Below the pieces are notes generated by a model that ran no database searches, was not told the DNA's origin, and was given only the letters and a program-made list of their open reading frames with translations. A program made the position numbers and the translations under genes. A stretch of DNA of 64,000 nucleotides from Planctomycetota bacterium (lineage in GTDB: Bacteria; Planctomycetota; SZUA-567; H5-PLA8), in the NCBI GenBank assembly GCA_023150555.1, contig JAKLKQ010000005.1, forward strand, positions 105,467-169,466, given 5' to 3'. Shown here in pieces: positions 17,158 through 25,476 of this stretch (position 1 is the stretch's first letter; the number at the start of each line of letters is the position of its first letter).

Positions 17158-17173
17158 TCCGCAGGACGCGGAT

Positions 17174-17248
17174 TGCGGGGAGGGTGTTGGCTCCCAGGCG
17201 GGTCTCATTCATCCGCTGACGCCGGTTCGATTCCGGCCCCCGCTACCA
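17174..17248 (+). tRNA. tRNA-like sequence, anticodon CAT (Met-type), possibly atypical
   Basis: A 75-nt cloverleaf. The acceptor stem is TGCGGGG with CCCCGCT (six of seven pairs, the first a T:T mismatch). The T arm GCCGG-TTCGATT-CCGGC is perfect. The anticodon stem CGGGT/ATCCG holds the loop CTCATTC (T33, anticodon CAT at 17206-17208). Discriminator A and an encoded CCA end it. The D arm is weak (three GGG/CCC pairs around TGTTGGCT). It lies in the gap between two tail genes. A functional phage tRNA-Met/fMet or a degenerate tRNA mimic are both possible. Confidence 0.6.
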
Positions 17249-17295
17249 GCGTTGGCTTTGCGACTTCGGCTCGGCAAGCCAGGAAGGGATTCTCA

Positions 17296-17565
17296 ATGGG
17301 ATGGATTGGGGTTGCAGTGGATGTCGTCTTGCGGGTCTTCAAGTCCCTCTTCGGGATGGACAAGCCCGCCACAACGGGAGTGACCGATGCGAAACCTGAA
17401 AAGCCGCTGCCTGTTCCTGCTGATCGCGACGAGCGCCTGCTTGATGAACTCGGGGTGCAGCGGAGTGAGCCTGGGGCCGCAGGTGCGGACAGAGTACGTG
17501 ATCCTGCACGCGGGCCGGCCGATGAAGGTGCTGGAGAACTCCAAGGTCAAGGGCCGGACCATTGA
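17296..17565 (+). CDS. Small phage protein overlapping the lipoprotein gene
   Basis: An 89-aa reading frame with AGGAAGGG upstream of its ATG. Residues 1-20 (MGWIGVAVDVVLRVFKSLFG) form a short hydrophobic/amphipathic helix; the next 30 residues are plausible. The last 60 residues are read from inside the following lipoprotein gene in another frame and look unconstrained. It may be a lysis-related small membrane protein or an i-spanin-like partner whose reading frame encloses the start of the o-spanin. Uncertain. Confidence 0.35.
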   Translation: MGWIGVAVDVVLRVFKSLFGMDKPATTGVTDAKPEKPLPVPADRDERLLDELGVQRSEPGAAGADRVRDPARGPADEGAGELQGQGPDH

Positions 17566-17662
17566 TGGCACAGGCGATGCCGTCGAACAGAATGTCGGCG
17601 GTTGGGTCATGATGCCTGAAGATCACTGGGAATCCGTGAAGCGCGGCCTGGAAAGAAAGTAA
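17387..17662 (+). CDS. Small phage lipoprotein (o-spanin candidate)
   Basis: A 91-aa protein with a basic start (MRNLKSRC), a hydrophobic stretch and candidate lipid-attachment cysteines (T-S-A-C at residue 19, or N-S-G-C a few residues later), followed by a short periplasmic domain. Size and overlap with the preceding frame recall phage outer-membrane spanins. It ends three bases before the tape measure. No lysozyme-like gene is seen nearby, so the lysis role is inference. Confidence 0.5.
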   Translation: MRNLKSRCLFLLIATSACLMNSGCSGVSLGPQVRTEYVILHAGRPMKVLENSKVKGRTIDGTGDAVEQNVGGWVMMPEDHWESVKRGLERK

Positions 17663-17665
17663 CGC

Positions 17666-20017
17666 ATGGCTTCCGCTTCCGGAATCCGCGCAGGCGCGGC
17701 GTATGTTGAACTGTACGCCACGGATAATCGCCTTGTCCGGGGCCTGAACGCCGCGAAGGCGCGCCTCGAATCGTTCAGCACCTCCGTTTCCAAGATCGGA
17801 CAGGGGTTCCTGAAGGCCAGTGCCTTGCTCGCGGCGCCCTTTGTCGGCGGCGTGAAGGCGTTTGCGGACGTGGAGCAAGAGCTTGCCAATCTTCGTGCCG
17901 CCGCCAACCCGACCGCCGAGGAGTTCCAGCAAATCCGCGCCGCCGTGGAGCAGATCAGCCGCGACACGGGTATTGGCCCCGCGCAAGTAGCCTCCGTCTT
18001 CACCGAGCTTCTGAAGGCAGGCATGGGCGTCAGCACCGTCATGAATGGCGCGGCGGAAGCTGCCCTCAAGTTCTCTCGCACGGGAGGGCTTGACGCCGCG
18101 CAAGCCGCCGTCGTCATGAGCGATGCTCTCAATGCCTTCAGTCGCGATGGCCTGACTGCGACGCAGGTAGTGGACACGCTCTCCAAGGCCGCCGATGCCA
18201 GTTCCATTGGGGTGGGCCAGATTTCCGAATCCTTCTCGATGGCCTCTGCTGTCTTTGGCGCAAGCGGCCAGAGCCTCGAATCCCTTACGACCGCCATTGG
18301 CATTTTGGGCAACGCCGGACTGAAGGGTTCGGACGCGGGCACCGCGCTCAAGACCATGCTCCTCTCGCTCATGGCCCCGAGTGACCACGCCGCTGCCATG
18401 ATGAAGGAGTATGGAATCGCCGTTCGTGACGCATCTGGCCAGATCGTGCCCATGCGCCAGATCATCCAGGTCTTGGCGGAACGCCTGGGCGGGTTAGACC
18501 AGGCCGCGCGTGACGAGGCACTCAAGAAAATCTTCGGGTCGGATGCCATTCGCGCCGGGCTGATCCTGCTCAACAAAGGCGTTCACGGTTGGGACGATTT
18601 CACGCAGAAGCTAGACGGCTCGCTCTCGGTCGGAAAGAAGTTCTCCATAATGACGGGAACCTTGAAAGGCACGCTCGACCGGCTATGGGCTGCCTTGCAG
18701 CGCATTGGCGCTTCGGTGGGCGAGGCGCTTTCTGGACCGCTCTCGGAATTGGCCGCGTCGGTCCTGCGCTATCTCGCCATGTTCGAGCGAATGATCGCTG
18801 AGAACAAAGACCTCGTGATCTCGGCGGCAAAGATCGTGGGCATCATCGCCTTGGTCGGCGGGGCATTGGTCGCCGTGGGCTTGGCCGGTTCCTTGCTGGC
18901 CTCTGTCTTCGGTGGGATCGCCTCCATCATCGCGGGGGTCGGAACCGTGATTGGCTGGTTGGGCTCGGTCCTGGCGGCCCTGCTTTCGCCCATTGGCCTG
19001 GTCATCACCGGGATCGTGGCCCTGGCGGCATACCTGGTGTACGCCACGGGGATCGGCGGGAAGGCGCTCGCCTGGCTCAGTGAGCGATTTCAAGAACTGA
19101 AGGACTTCGCCACGGCATCCTTTCAAGGCATCGCCGATGCCCTGGCCGCCGGCGACATGGCCCTGGCCGCGCGCATCCTGTGGCTCTCGCTGCAACTGGT
19201 TTGGCAAAAGGGCGTCGCGGTGCTCACCCAAACCTGGCTCGCGTTCAAGGGCTGGTTTCTGCAAACCACCAGTGACATTTTCTTCGGCGCTGTCGTAATC
19301 GTGTCGGACCTCTTCTTCGGGCTCAAGAAAGCCTGGGCGGTCACGGTCAACTTCTGGGCCGATCTTCTCGCCAAGTTTGCCTCGCTCTTCGTGCGCACTT
19401 GGAACAGCCTCAACAGTTGGGTCGCCAAGCAGTGGACCAAAGTGCTGGCCACGTTTGATTCGTCCATCAATGTCGAGTCTGTCAACAAGCGCATTGATCA
19501 GGAAACCGAGCGCCGAAATATCGAGGTTTCCAAGAAGACGCTCGATGCCCGCTTGGATCGTGAGAAGGAACTGGCCGAGATCGAGAAAGAGCGGCAGGGA
19601 ACGAAAGCCGCCATCGCTGGCTTGGCCGACGCTCAAGACGCGCCGCGACGAGAGCAAAATGCCAAGGGTATGCGCGAAGCCGAAGACGCCCTGGTCTCCG
19701 CTCGAAAGGAATGGCAGGACGCCATTGACGAAGCGCGAACTAAACGCGCCGCCGTCGAGAGCGGCGCGGGCTCTCCTGACTCTCCCGAAGGAATCGGGGA
19801 TCAGCTCAGGCGCAGCGTCGAGAACGCCATTCCAGCCCTACAACAAGCCGCGCGCAGCGCCTTCGACGTAACCGGCACCTTCAATGCCGAAGCAGCCTTC
19901 GGCCTGGGCCTGGGCAACAGCGCGCAGGAACGCACCGCCCGGGCGAGCGAAGAGACCGCGCGGAATACCAAGCGCATCTTCCAATCCCTTGAAGGCGGTC
20001 AAGCCGTCTTCGAGTAG
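17666..20017 (+). CDS. Tail tape measure protein (TP901 core family)
   Basis: A 783-aa protein that sets tail length and is ejected with DNA. The N-terminal 300 residues match the TP901 core (V-E-Q-E-L-A-N-L-R-A-A, S-R-D-T-G-I-G-P-A-Q-V-A, A-G-M-G-V-S-T-V-M-N-G, L-K-G-S-D-A-G-T-A-L-K-T). Residues about 385-460 hold several hydrophobic helices (I-V-G-I-I-A-L-V-G-G-A-L-V-A-V-G-L-A). The C-terminal part is a charged coiled coil (about 600-720). The size predicts a fairly short siphovirus tail. Confidence 0.88.
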   Translation: MASASGIRAGAAYVELYATDNRLVRGLNAAKARLESFSTSVSKIGQGFLKASALLAAPFVGGVKAFADVEQELANLRAAANPTAEEFQQIRAAVEQISRDTGIGPAQVASVFTELLKAGMGVSTVMNGAAEAALKFSRTGGLDAAQAAVVMSDALNAFSRDGLTATQVVDTLSKAADASSIGVGQISESFSMASAVFGASGQSLESLTTAIGILGNAGLKGSDAGTALKTMLLSLMAPSDHAAAMMKEYGIAVRDASGQIVPMRQIIQVLAERLGGLDQAARDEALKKIFGSDAIRAGLILLNKGVHGWDDFTQKLDGSLSVGKKFSIMTGTLKGTLDRLWAALQRIGASVGEALSGPLSELAASVLRYLAMFERMIAENKDLVISAAKIVGIIALVGGALVAVGLAGSLLASVFGGIASIIAGVGTVIGWLGSVLAALLSPIGLVITGIVALAAYLVYATGIGGKALAWLSERFQELKDFATASFQGIADALAAGDMALAARILWLSLQLVWQKGVAVLTQTWLAFKGWFLQTTSDIFFGAVVIVSDLFFGLKKAWAVTVNFWADLLAKFASLFVRTWNSLNSWVAKQWTKVLATFDSSINVESVNKRIDQETERRNIEVSKKTLDARLDREKELAEIEKERQGTKAAIAGLADAQDAPRREQNAKGMREAEDALVSARKEWQDAIDEARTKRAAVESGAGSPDSPEGIGDQLRRSVENAIPALQQAARSAFDVTGTFNAEAAFGLGLGNSAQERTARASEETARNTKRIFQSLEGGQAVFE

Positions 20018-20025
20018 AGGCCCCG

Positions 20026-20811
20026 ATGCCCGCGACCATAGAAGAACTCTTCAAGGGCCGCTCCGAGGTCGTCGGCTCCAAGGCGTCGGCCGAGATTCCG
20101 TACATCGTTCGGGGCGCGGCGGACGAGAACGAGGTTAAGGCAACGGTCCAGGCCAGTATTCCCACTCTGTACGCGGGCCTGATTTTCCGTTCGTTCGAGA
20201 TTTCCGAACGAATCACCGTGGACACCTGGCGGATTGTTGCGCGCTACGAAGCGCCGGAAGCTCCAGAACAGGAAAACCCCGAACCTGTCACGACCTTCGA
20301 TTCCACCGGCGGCACCCAGCATATCACTCAGAGTATCCAAACCGTGAATAGCTACGGCCCTGCCGCCTCGACTCTGCTGGGCGGCGCCATCGGCTACGAC
20401 GGCGAAAACGTGGGCGGCGTGGACATCACCGTACCTGTCTGGAACTGGTCGGAAACACATTTCCTGTCCGACGCCCAGCTCAACTCGGCGGCCTACTACA
20501 ACCTCACCGGTAAGGTGAACTCCGACGGCTTCCGTGGCTATTCGCCCGGCGAGGTCCTCTTCCTGGGCGCGACAGGCCAAAAGCGCGGCGATGCCAAGTG
20601 GGAGATCACTTTCAAGTTTGCCGCCTCGCCCAATCGCAACGGCATTCAGGTCGGAGACATCTCCGGCATCTCGAAGAATGGATGGGATTACCTGTGGGTG
20701 CAGTATGGCGAGGACGTGGACAGCACCGCCAAGGTCCGCATCAAGAAACCGGTCGCCGTCTATGTCGAGCAGGTCTACGAGGAAGGCGCTTTCTCGGCCT
20801 TGGGGATTTAA
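20026..20811 (+). CDS. Distal tail/baseplate-region structural protein
   Basis: A 261-aa beta-rich protein directly downstream of the tape measure, where distal tail proteins lie. It includes a long run of strands with G-G-T-Q-H-I-T-Q-S-I-Q-T-V and G-D-A-K-W-E-I-T-F-K-F. No domain recognised by eye. Nine bases separate it from the tape measure stop. Confidence 0.5.
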   Translation: MPATIEELFKGRSEVVGSKASAEIPYIVRGAADENEVKATVQASIPTLYAGLIFRSFEISERITVDTWRIVARYEAPEAPEQENPEPVTTFDSTGGTQHITQSIQTVNSYGPAASTLLGGAIGYDGENVGGVDITVPVWNWSETHFLSDAQLNSAAYYNLTGKVNSDGFRGYSPGEVLFLGATGQKRGDAKWEITFKFAASPNRNGIQVGDISGISKNGWDYLWVQYGEDVDSTAKVRIKKPVAVYVEQVYEEGAFSALGI

Positions 20812-20814
20812 CTC

Positions 20815-21672
20815 ATGCCGAAGGTAAGCGCGGGCCAACCCTTCCGCATGTCGGCGGGGGACTTCAATTCCTTCGTGGACGCGGCGCAGTCTGCGCGAAA
20901 TCGCGCCCTCAACCGCGAGAGCGCCGCCATGCCGCGCGACACCAAGCCCAGCATTATTACCGTCCAAAATCAGTCGGGCGCGGACCAGAACCAGTTCGCG
21001 ATTCTCGCCGTTACGGGCGTGGCCATCACGCCCACCGAAAATCAGCGGGAGTTCAAGACGCGGACCACCTTCAACGCGGCTGCGCCCGACCAGGACGGAC
21101 AACTCAATTTTGTTGTCCTCCAGGAGCCCATTCGCGCCGGTGCGCTTGGCAAGGCAATGGCCTTCGGCATCACACCAGTTCTGCTGGACGTAATTGCCGA
21201 GGAGCACAAGTACGCGGGCGTGGTGAATGCTCAGACGGCAACGCTCAAGACGGCGGCGACGGGCGCTGCGCGCATCCTCTACAAGGAGGCGGGCACGGGC
21301 CAGAAGTGGGGCATGGTGTACTTCCCGGCTTCCGCCGTCTCCAATATCCGCCTGGGAGGCGATCCGCTTACAAAGGCCGATGACGGAGCCACGCCGACCG
21401 CCCATGAAGTGCCCTTGAACGATGCCCTGCGGATCGTTGACGTGGGTGGCGGCACGTACCGCCTGGCCTTGAACCTCGCCACGCTCTACGTCATAGACCC
21501 CGCCACAGGGCGCTTCGGACCTTTGAGCGCCGTCTTGCGGCTCCTTGCCAACAACTCGCTCGCCCTTCGCACGGATGCGCCGTTCAGCGACGGCACAAAC
21601 ACAGCCGCGCTCAAGATGAAGTACGACGCCCCCACGCAAAAGTATTACGCCGACGGTGCGTTCCCGGTCTAG
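20815..21672 (+). CDS. Tail structural protein, unknown
   Basis: A 285-aa protein following the previous gene after three bases. It opens M-P-K-V-S-A-G-Q-P-F-R-M-S-A-G-D-F-N-S-F-V-D-A-A and continues with beta strands separated by turns; near the C-terminus T-D-A-P-F-S-D-G-T-N-T-A-A-L-K has fibre-like character. Probable baseplate or fibre-associated protein; no enzymatic motif. Confidence 0.5.
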   Translation: MPKVSAGQPFRMSAGDFNSFVDAAQSARNRALNRESAAMPRDTKPSIITVQNQSGADQNQFAILAVTGVAITPTENQREFKTRTTFNAAAPDQDGQLNFVVLQEPIRAGALGKAMAFGITPVLLDVIAEEHKYAGVVNAQTATLKTAATGAARILYKEAGTGQKWGMVYFPASAVSNIRLGGDPLTKADDGATPTAHEVPLNDALRIVDVGGGTYRLALNLATLYVIDPATGRFGPLSAVLRLLANNSLALRTDAPFSDGTNTAALKMKYDAPTQKYYADGAFPV

Positions 21673-21683
21673 GAGCGGCTCGC

Positions 21684-22673
21684 ATGGCCAATTGGACTCC
21701 GCGCCAGGGAGGTGCCGGCGAAGCCCTCATTCATTGGGGCGTGCAGAACCTCATCAACGGTGGTACTTCCGTCTATTCCAATCCGCCCACGCAGGCTCAG
21801 GTAGACGCAGGCTCAGGCATCAATCAAATCGTCGCGGAACTCAAGCGGCAGGGCGGTGGGGGATCTGTCGGCTACACGAACACGACGACGCGCATGGGCG
21901 TGACCTACCTCAATTCGATCAAGACCGCCATTGATGCCTTGCGCACGGCTCAAGGCTGGCCTGCGTACTCGTGGACTGTCTGGCCCATCTCAGCTACCGC
22001 CTTGCTCTCTGACCAGCACCTTTACGAGATGCGCAAGGCTGTCACGGGTCCTTTGATCGTCAGCGCCTCCGCGTCCTTCTTTATCCAGTCGCGCAGCTTC
22101 AGCACGATCACCCAGGAGCCGCCCTATCCACCCACGGGCACGCGCCAAGTGGGAACGCCGGTCAATCCCCTGCTCGTCAACGGGTTCTATTGGGAGTTCA
22201 TCTTCTTCGGCCAGGACAGGCAGCGAACATCCAGTGACGCGCGCGCGTACCTCAACTTCGCCATTCCGGCCGGGGTCTCCAACGCCACGGCACGCCTGCG
22301 ACTTTACATGCGCCGTGACTTCACCAACTCTAACTGCGATTTCACCGATTACGACATGCAGGTCTATCGGCTCGACAGTCCGATCCCGGTGCCCAGCACC
22401 CAGGCACAGATTGATGCGGCCTGGAATGCGGCCAAGACACTGATCGTAGCTCAGAACATCGGGATTTTGTGCCCCGCCCGAGCGATCCGCTACGAGAATG
22501 AGTTCATCATCCCCAGCCTCTCAACCGGCGACCTGACGCTACTCTTCGCCAATAGCGGTGAGATCGCCGGCCAGAAGCCCGTCCGCAACGATGCCTTACC
22601 TTTCGTTGAGTACAAGCACACGGAAATCTACCGCACGTTCAACAGTATCAATGCCCGCTTGATCTTCGCGTGA
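21684..22673 (+). CDS. Tail-tip or fibre protein, unknown
   Basis: A 329-aa protein with a helical N-terminus including a Gly-rich linker (R-Q-G-G-G-G-S), then a strongly beta-rich, Asn/Ser/Tyr/Phe-rich C-terminal half (S-A-S-F-F-I-Q-S-R-S-F-S-T-I-T, Y-L-N-F-A-I-P-A-G-V-S-N-A-T-A-R-L-R-L-Y) compatible with a receptor-binding jelly roll. It precedes the glycosyltransferase and is the last likely structural gene of the phage. Confidence 0.5.
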   Translation: MANWTPRQGGAGEALIHWGVQNLINGGTSVYSNPPTQAQVDAGSGINQIVAELKRQGGGGSVGYTNTTTRMGVTYLNSIKTAIDALRTAQGWPAYSWTVWPISATALLSDQHLYEMRKAVTGPLIVSASASFFIQSRSFSTITQEPPYPPTGTRQVGTPVNPLLVNGFYWEFIFFGQDRQRTSSDARAYLNFAIPAGVSNATARLRLYMRRDFTNSNCDFTDYDMQVYRLDSPIPVPSTQAQIDAAWNAAKTLIVAQNIGILCPARAIRYENEFIIPSLSTGDLTLLFANSGEIAGQKPVRNDALPFVEYKHTEIYRTFNSINARLIFA

Positions 22674-22683
22674 GGAATCTCTC

Positions 22684-23631
22684 ATGAAGCCCATCTTCGT
22701 TTTTGGCTCGAAGACCATGCCGACCTGCGAGCTGAACACCACCGACAGCTTCGTCACCAACGCTGTCAACTTGTGCCTGATGCTCGCGGGAAAATTCGAC
22801 GTGCGGCTCGTGGGCATGGAAGGCTCCGAAGTGCCCGGTGTGGAAACATGGGAGTGGGGTAAGGCTCTGGGGTGGCTGTGCTCGCATCACGATCAAGCCG
22901 TCGTCTGCGTCACGGGACCGGATCACCTCGAAGACGCGATCCAGCTACCGCAAACCCTCTGCGAACCCACGCGGGGTTACATGTCACCCGTCTTTACGCC
23001 GCATATCGCCTTCCCGTCCTGGGCCTGGCTGCACTTCCACGTGGGCTACTACCAGGCTCCTGACGGCTGGCAGAACTGGCGCATGATCCCCCACGCCATC
23101 GTGCCGGAGCGATTCATCTATCGGGAAAAGAAGAAGGACTTCGTCCTTTTCCTTGGCCGTCTGAACCACGGCAAGGGCCTCGACATCGCCATCGAAGCCT
23201 GTCACTTGGCTGACCAGAAGTTGGTAGTTGCGGGCCTCTGGCAGGGTGATGAATCAGCGGCACTCCTCAAGAACGCCGGCAGGCAGGTGGAGTACGTCGG
23301 CTTCGCCGACTATCACCTGCGCCGTGAGCTTCTAGCCGACGCCAAGGCGCTCATCTATCCCACCCGCGTTCTGGAACCGTTCGGGTACACGGTCCTCGAA
23401 GCAAACGCCTCTGGTACACCCGCGCTGGTTACTGATTGGGGCGCGTTTACTGAAACAATCAAGCATGGCTTTAACGGTTTCTGTTGTAGAGAGACCCAGG
23501 GCATCTCCAATTTTCTTAGAGAACTGGCCTTACCTGAATCAAAAGCGTGCCGGGCGTGGGTCCGGTCCAACTACTCAATCGACCAATTCGGCGCGAAGTT
23601 TTTCGACTACCTCAAAGCACTTACCATTTGA
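22684..23631 (+). CDS. GT4-type glycosyltransferase (phage-encoded)
   Basis: A 315-aa protein with a GT-B fold signature: F-L-G-R-L-N-H-G-K-G-L-D-I-A-I-E (donor domain), then E-P-F-G-Y-T-V-L-E-A near residue 235 (the E-x7-E motif of GT4 retaining enzymes) and G-T-P-A-L-V-T. The N-terminal acceptor domain is short. It could modify host surface glycans to block superinfection, or glycosylate a virion protein. Either fits a prophage; the sequence does not tell which. Confidence 0.75.
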   Translation: MKPIFVFGSKTMPTCELNTTDSFVTNAVNLCLMLAGKFDVRLVGMEGSEVPGVETWEWGKALGWLCSHHDQAVVCVTGPDHLEDAIQLPQTLCEPTRGYMSPVFTPHIAFPSWAWLHFHVGYYQAPDGWQNWRMIPHAIVPERFIYREKKKDFVLFLGRLNHGKGLDIAIEACHLADQKLVVAGLWQGDESAALLKNAGRQVEYVGFADYHLRRELLADAKALIYPTRVLEPFGYTVLEANASGTPALVTDWGAFTETIKHGFNGFCCRETQGISNFLRELALPESKACRAWVRSNYSIDQFGAKFFDYLKALTI

Positions 23632-23706
23632 CCAGCAGGCACTTCTGACTAGGCTATTCTATACGATCCTAAACGACTTTAGATGACACATTTGGAGGAT
23701 CAATAG

Positions 23707-23919
23707 GTGGATGAAGAGCGATGGGTTCCGGTTGATGCTGTAGCTTCCCATCTTGATGTCTCCCGAGACACAGTCTACCGCTGGATGCGCGGAAAACGCT
23801 TGCCCGCACACCGCATTGGACGGGTATGGCGATTCAAGCTTTCTGAAATTGACGAATGGGTAAAAGATGTGGATTCGGCGCATCCCAAGTCGAAAAGAAG
23901 TGGGGGTGAGCGTGGCTAG
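23707..23919 (+). CDS. Excisionase/MerR-type HTH DNA-binding protein
   Basis: A 70-aa protein with a GTG start preceded by GGAGGA. It has the helix-turn-helix pattern V-A-S-H-L-D-V-S-R-D-T-V-Y-R-W-M-R-G-K-R-L-P-A-H-R-I-G and the wing-like V-W-R-F-K-L-S-E-I-D-E-W. It overlaps the methyltransferase start, so it is part of that operon and could regulate it. It could also be an excisionase, but the integrase is 20 kb away and has its own HTH protein beside it. Confidence 0.72.
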   Translation: MDEERWVPVDAVASHLDVSRDTVYRWMRGKRLPAHRIGRVWRFKLSEIDEWVKDVDSAHPKSKRSGGERG

Positions 23920-25003
23920 CTCAAAAGTAGAAATGAGGGTGTCTGCCCTTACCAAATCGAGTCCTGTTAGCGCCGTCGATTTGTTCTGTGGCGCAGGTGG
24001 ATTGACCCATGGATTGATCCAAGCCGGAATCAAAGTGGAGGCGGGCATTGATATTGATGGTCAAGCAGAGTTTGCCTACACGGCAAACAATCCAGGTGCG
24101 CGATTTCTCCATTGGGATTTGTCCCGGAAGAATAGCCGAAGCATCAAGAAGCTATTCCGTCGTGGAAAACTTCGACTCCTGGCTGGTTGCGCGCCGTGCA
24201 AACCGTTTTCAAAGCTGACCAACGGCATCAAGAACCACGACGATTGGGATCTTTTGGAGTTTTTTGGACGATTCGTGAAAGGCATCGTCCCCGACTTGGT
24301 CACGATGGAGAACGTACCGGAATTGGCTGAACGTGGCAAAGAGGTCTTTCTCAGGTTCGTTGGGACGCTGGAGAAATTGGATTACGACATTGATTGGCGG
24401 ATCGTGAACTGCTCCGAATATGGCGTACCGCAATCGCGACGGAGACTAGTCTTGCTCGCCTCCAGAGTCGGTAAAATAGTCATTCCCCAAGGTTCATATT
24501 CCCGTGCAAGCCAATGGAAGACCGTTCGGCAAACCGTGGGCGATTTGCGACAGCTCAAAATCGGGGAGTCCGATCCTGATGACCCATTACATGTGGCCCC
24601 GTTACTCTCTCCATTGAACCTGAAGCGACTCCAAGCAACTCCGCATGATGGCGGCACGCGTCAAGAGTGGCCGGACAACCTGGTTCTTGATTGCCATCGC
24701 AAGAAGTCGGGGGAGCGGTACTTTTCTATCTATGGACGCATGTGGTGGGACAAACCAGCGCCCACCATGACGACCCTTTGCACTGGCATCGGCAATGGCC
24801 GCTTTGGCCACCCCAAGCAGGATCGTTCGATCACCCTGCGAGAAGCCGCACTCTTCCAGAGTTTTCCCCGAAGGTATGAGTTCTGGCCTCTAAAGCAAAA
24901 GCTCAATAAGTCGGCTGTAAGTAAGCTGATCGGAAACGCCGTTCCGCCGAAGCTGGCTAAAGCTCTCGGCAAGGAAATAATTCGCCATATTGAAGGATCA
25001 TAA
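23906..25003 (+). CDS. DNA C5-cytosine methyltransferase (DrmMII-like)
   Basis: A 365-aa Dcm-type enzyme transferring a methyl group from SAM to cytosine C5. Motif I is DLFCGAGGL, motif IV reads GCAPCKPFS (Lys where Gln is usual after the catalytic Cys), motif VI ENVPE, motif VIII QSRRRLVLL, and motif X GNAVPP. The target recognition region lies between motifs VIII and IX. The GTG start overlaps the HTH gene; in-frame GTG and ATG codons up to 27 bases downstream are alternatives. It is followed by vsr, the partner that repairs deaminated 5-methylcytosine. A C5 methylase belongs to class 2 DISARM. Confidence 0.85.
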   Translation: MSVASSKVEMRVSALTKSSPVSAVDLFCGAGGLTHGLIQAGIKVEAGIDIDGQAEFAYTANNPGARFLHWDLSRKNSRSIKKLFRRGKLRLLAGCAPCKPFSKLTNGIKNHDDWDLLEFFGRFVKGIVPDLVTMENVPELAERGKEVFLRFVGTLEKLDYDIDWRIVNCSEYGVPQSRRRLVLLASRVGKIVIPQGSYSRASQWKTVRQTVGDLRQLKIGESDPDDPLHVAPLLSPLNLKRLQATPHDGGTRQEWPDNLVLDCHRKKSGERYFSIYGRMWWDKPAPTMTTLCTGIGNGRFGHPKQDRSITLREAALFQSFPRRYEFWPLKQKLNKSAVSKLIGNAVPPKLAKALGKEIIRHIEGS

Positions 25004-25038
25004 GACTGCAAATTGTCTAAGGGGAGAAGTGGGGCCAC

Positions 25039-25476
25039 ATGCCAACTTGCAAATCCCGCTCAAGGAAGAGTCCGATGTCGCGCTCGGAGATCATGCGTCG
25101 AGTCGGCAGCAAGAACTCGGCCGCCGAGATCGCCCTTCGCTCCGTGCTGCATACAGAAGGATTGCGGTTCCGATCGCATCGCCGTGTGGACGGGGTGATC
25201 GTGGACATCGTGTTGCCGAGGTCCCGAGTGCTCGTATTCGTGGACGGCTGCTTTTGGCATGGATGTCCTCGGCACGCGACTTATCCCAAGACGAATAGGG
25301 GCTACTGGCTTCCGAAACTGACGGAGAACAGGGAACGCGATAGACGGCAATCGGCTCATTTGCGGAAGTGCGGATGGACAGTATTCCGCGTGTGGGAACA
25401 TGACTGCCTTCCCCCAAGGATCGGGGTCGTCGCCAAGATACTGGCCGCTTGCGGTAGGGGAGATGCTCAACGATGA
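25039..25476 (+). CDS. vsr: Very short patch repair endonuclease
   Basis: A 145-aa Vsr endonuclease that nicks 5' of the thymine in T:G mismatches left by deamination of 5-methylcytosine. The family signature is plain: M-S-R-S-E-I-M-R-R-V-G-S-K-N-S-A-A-E-I, then D-I-V-L-P-R (acidic catalytic residue), F-V-D-G-C-F-W-H-G-C-P-R-H (Zn and catalytic His), P-K-T-N-R-G-Y-W-L-P-K and the C-terminal F-R-V-W-E-H-D. Its stop overlaps the drmD ATG (ATGA), tying the methylase/vsr pair to the DISARM genes. Confidence 0.92.
   Translation: MPTCKSRSRKSPMSRSEIMRRVGSKNSAAEIALRSVLHTEGLRFRSHRRVDGVIVDIVLPRSRVLVFVDGCFWHGCPRHATYPKTNRGYWLPKLTENRERDRRQSAHLRKCGWTVFRVWEHDCLPPRIGVVAKILAACGRGDAQR

Noticed and set aside
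23628..23665. Promoter TTGACC...TATTCT or TATACG before the defence operon
   Set aside because: Spacing is 21 or 26 bases, outside the normal range; no better box found.
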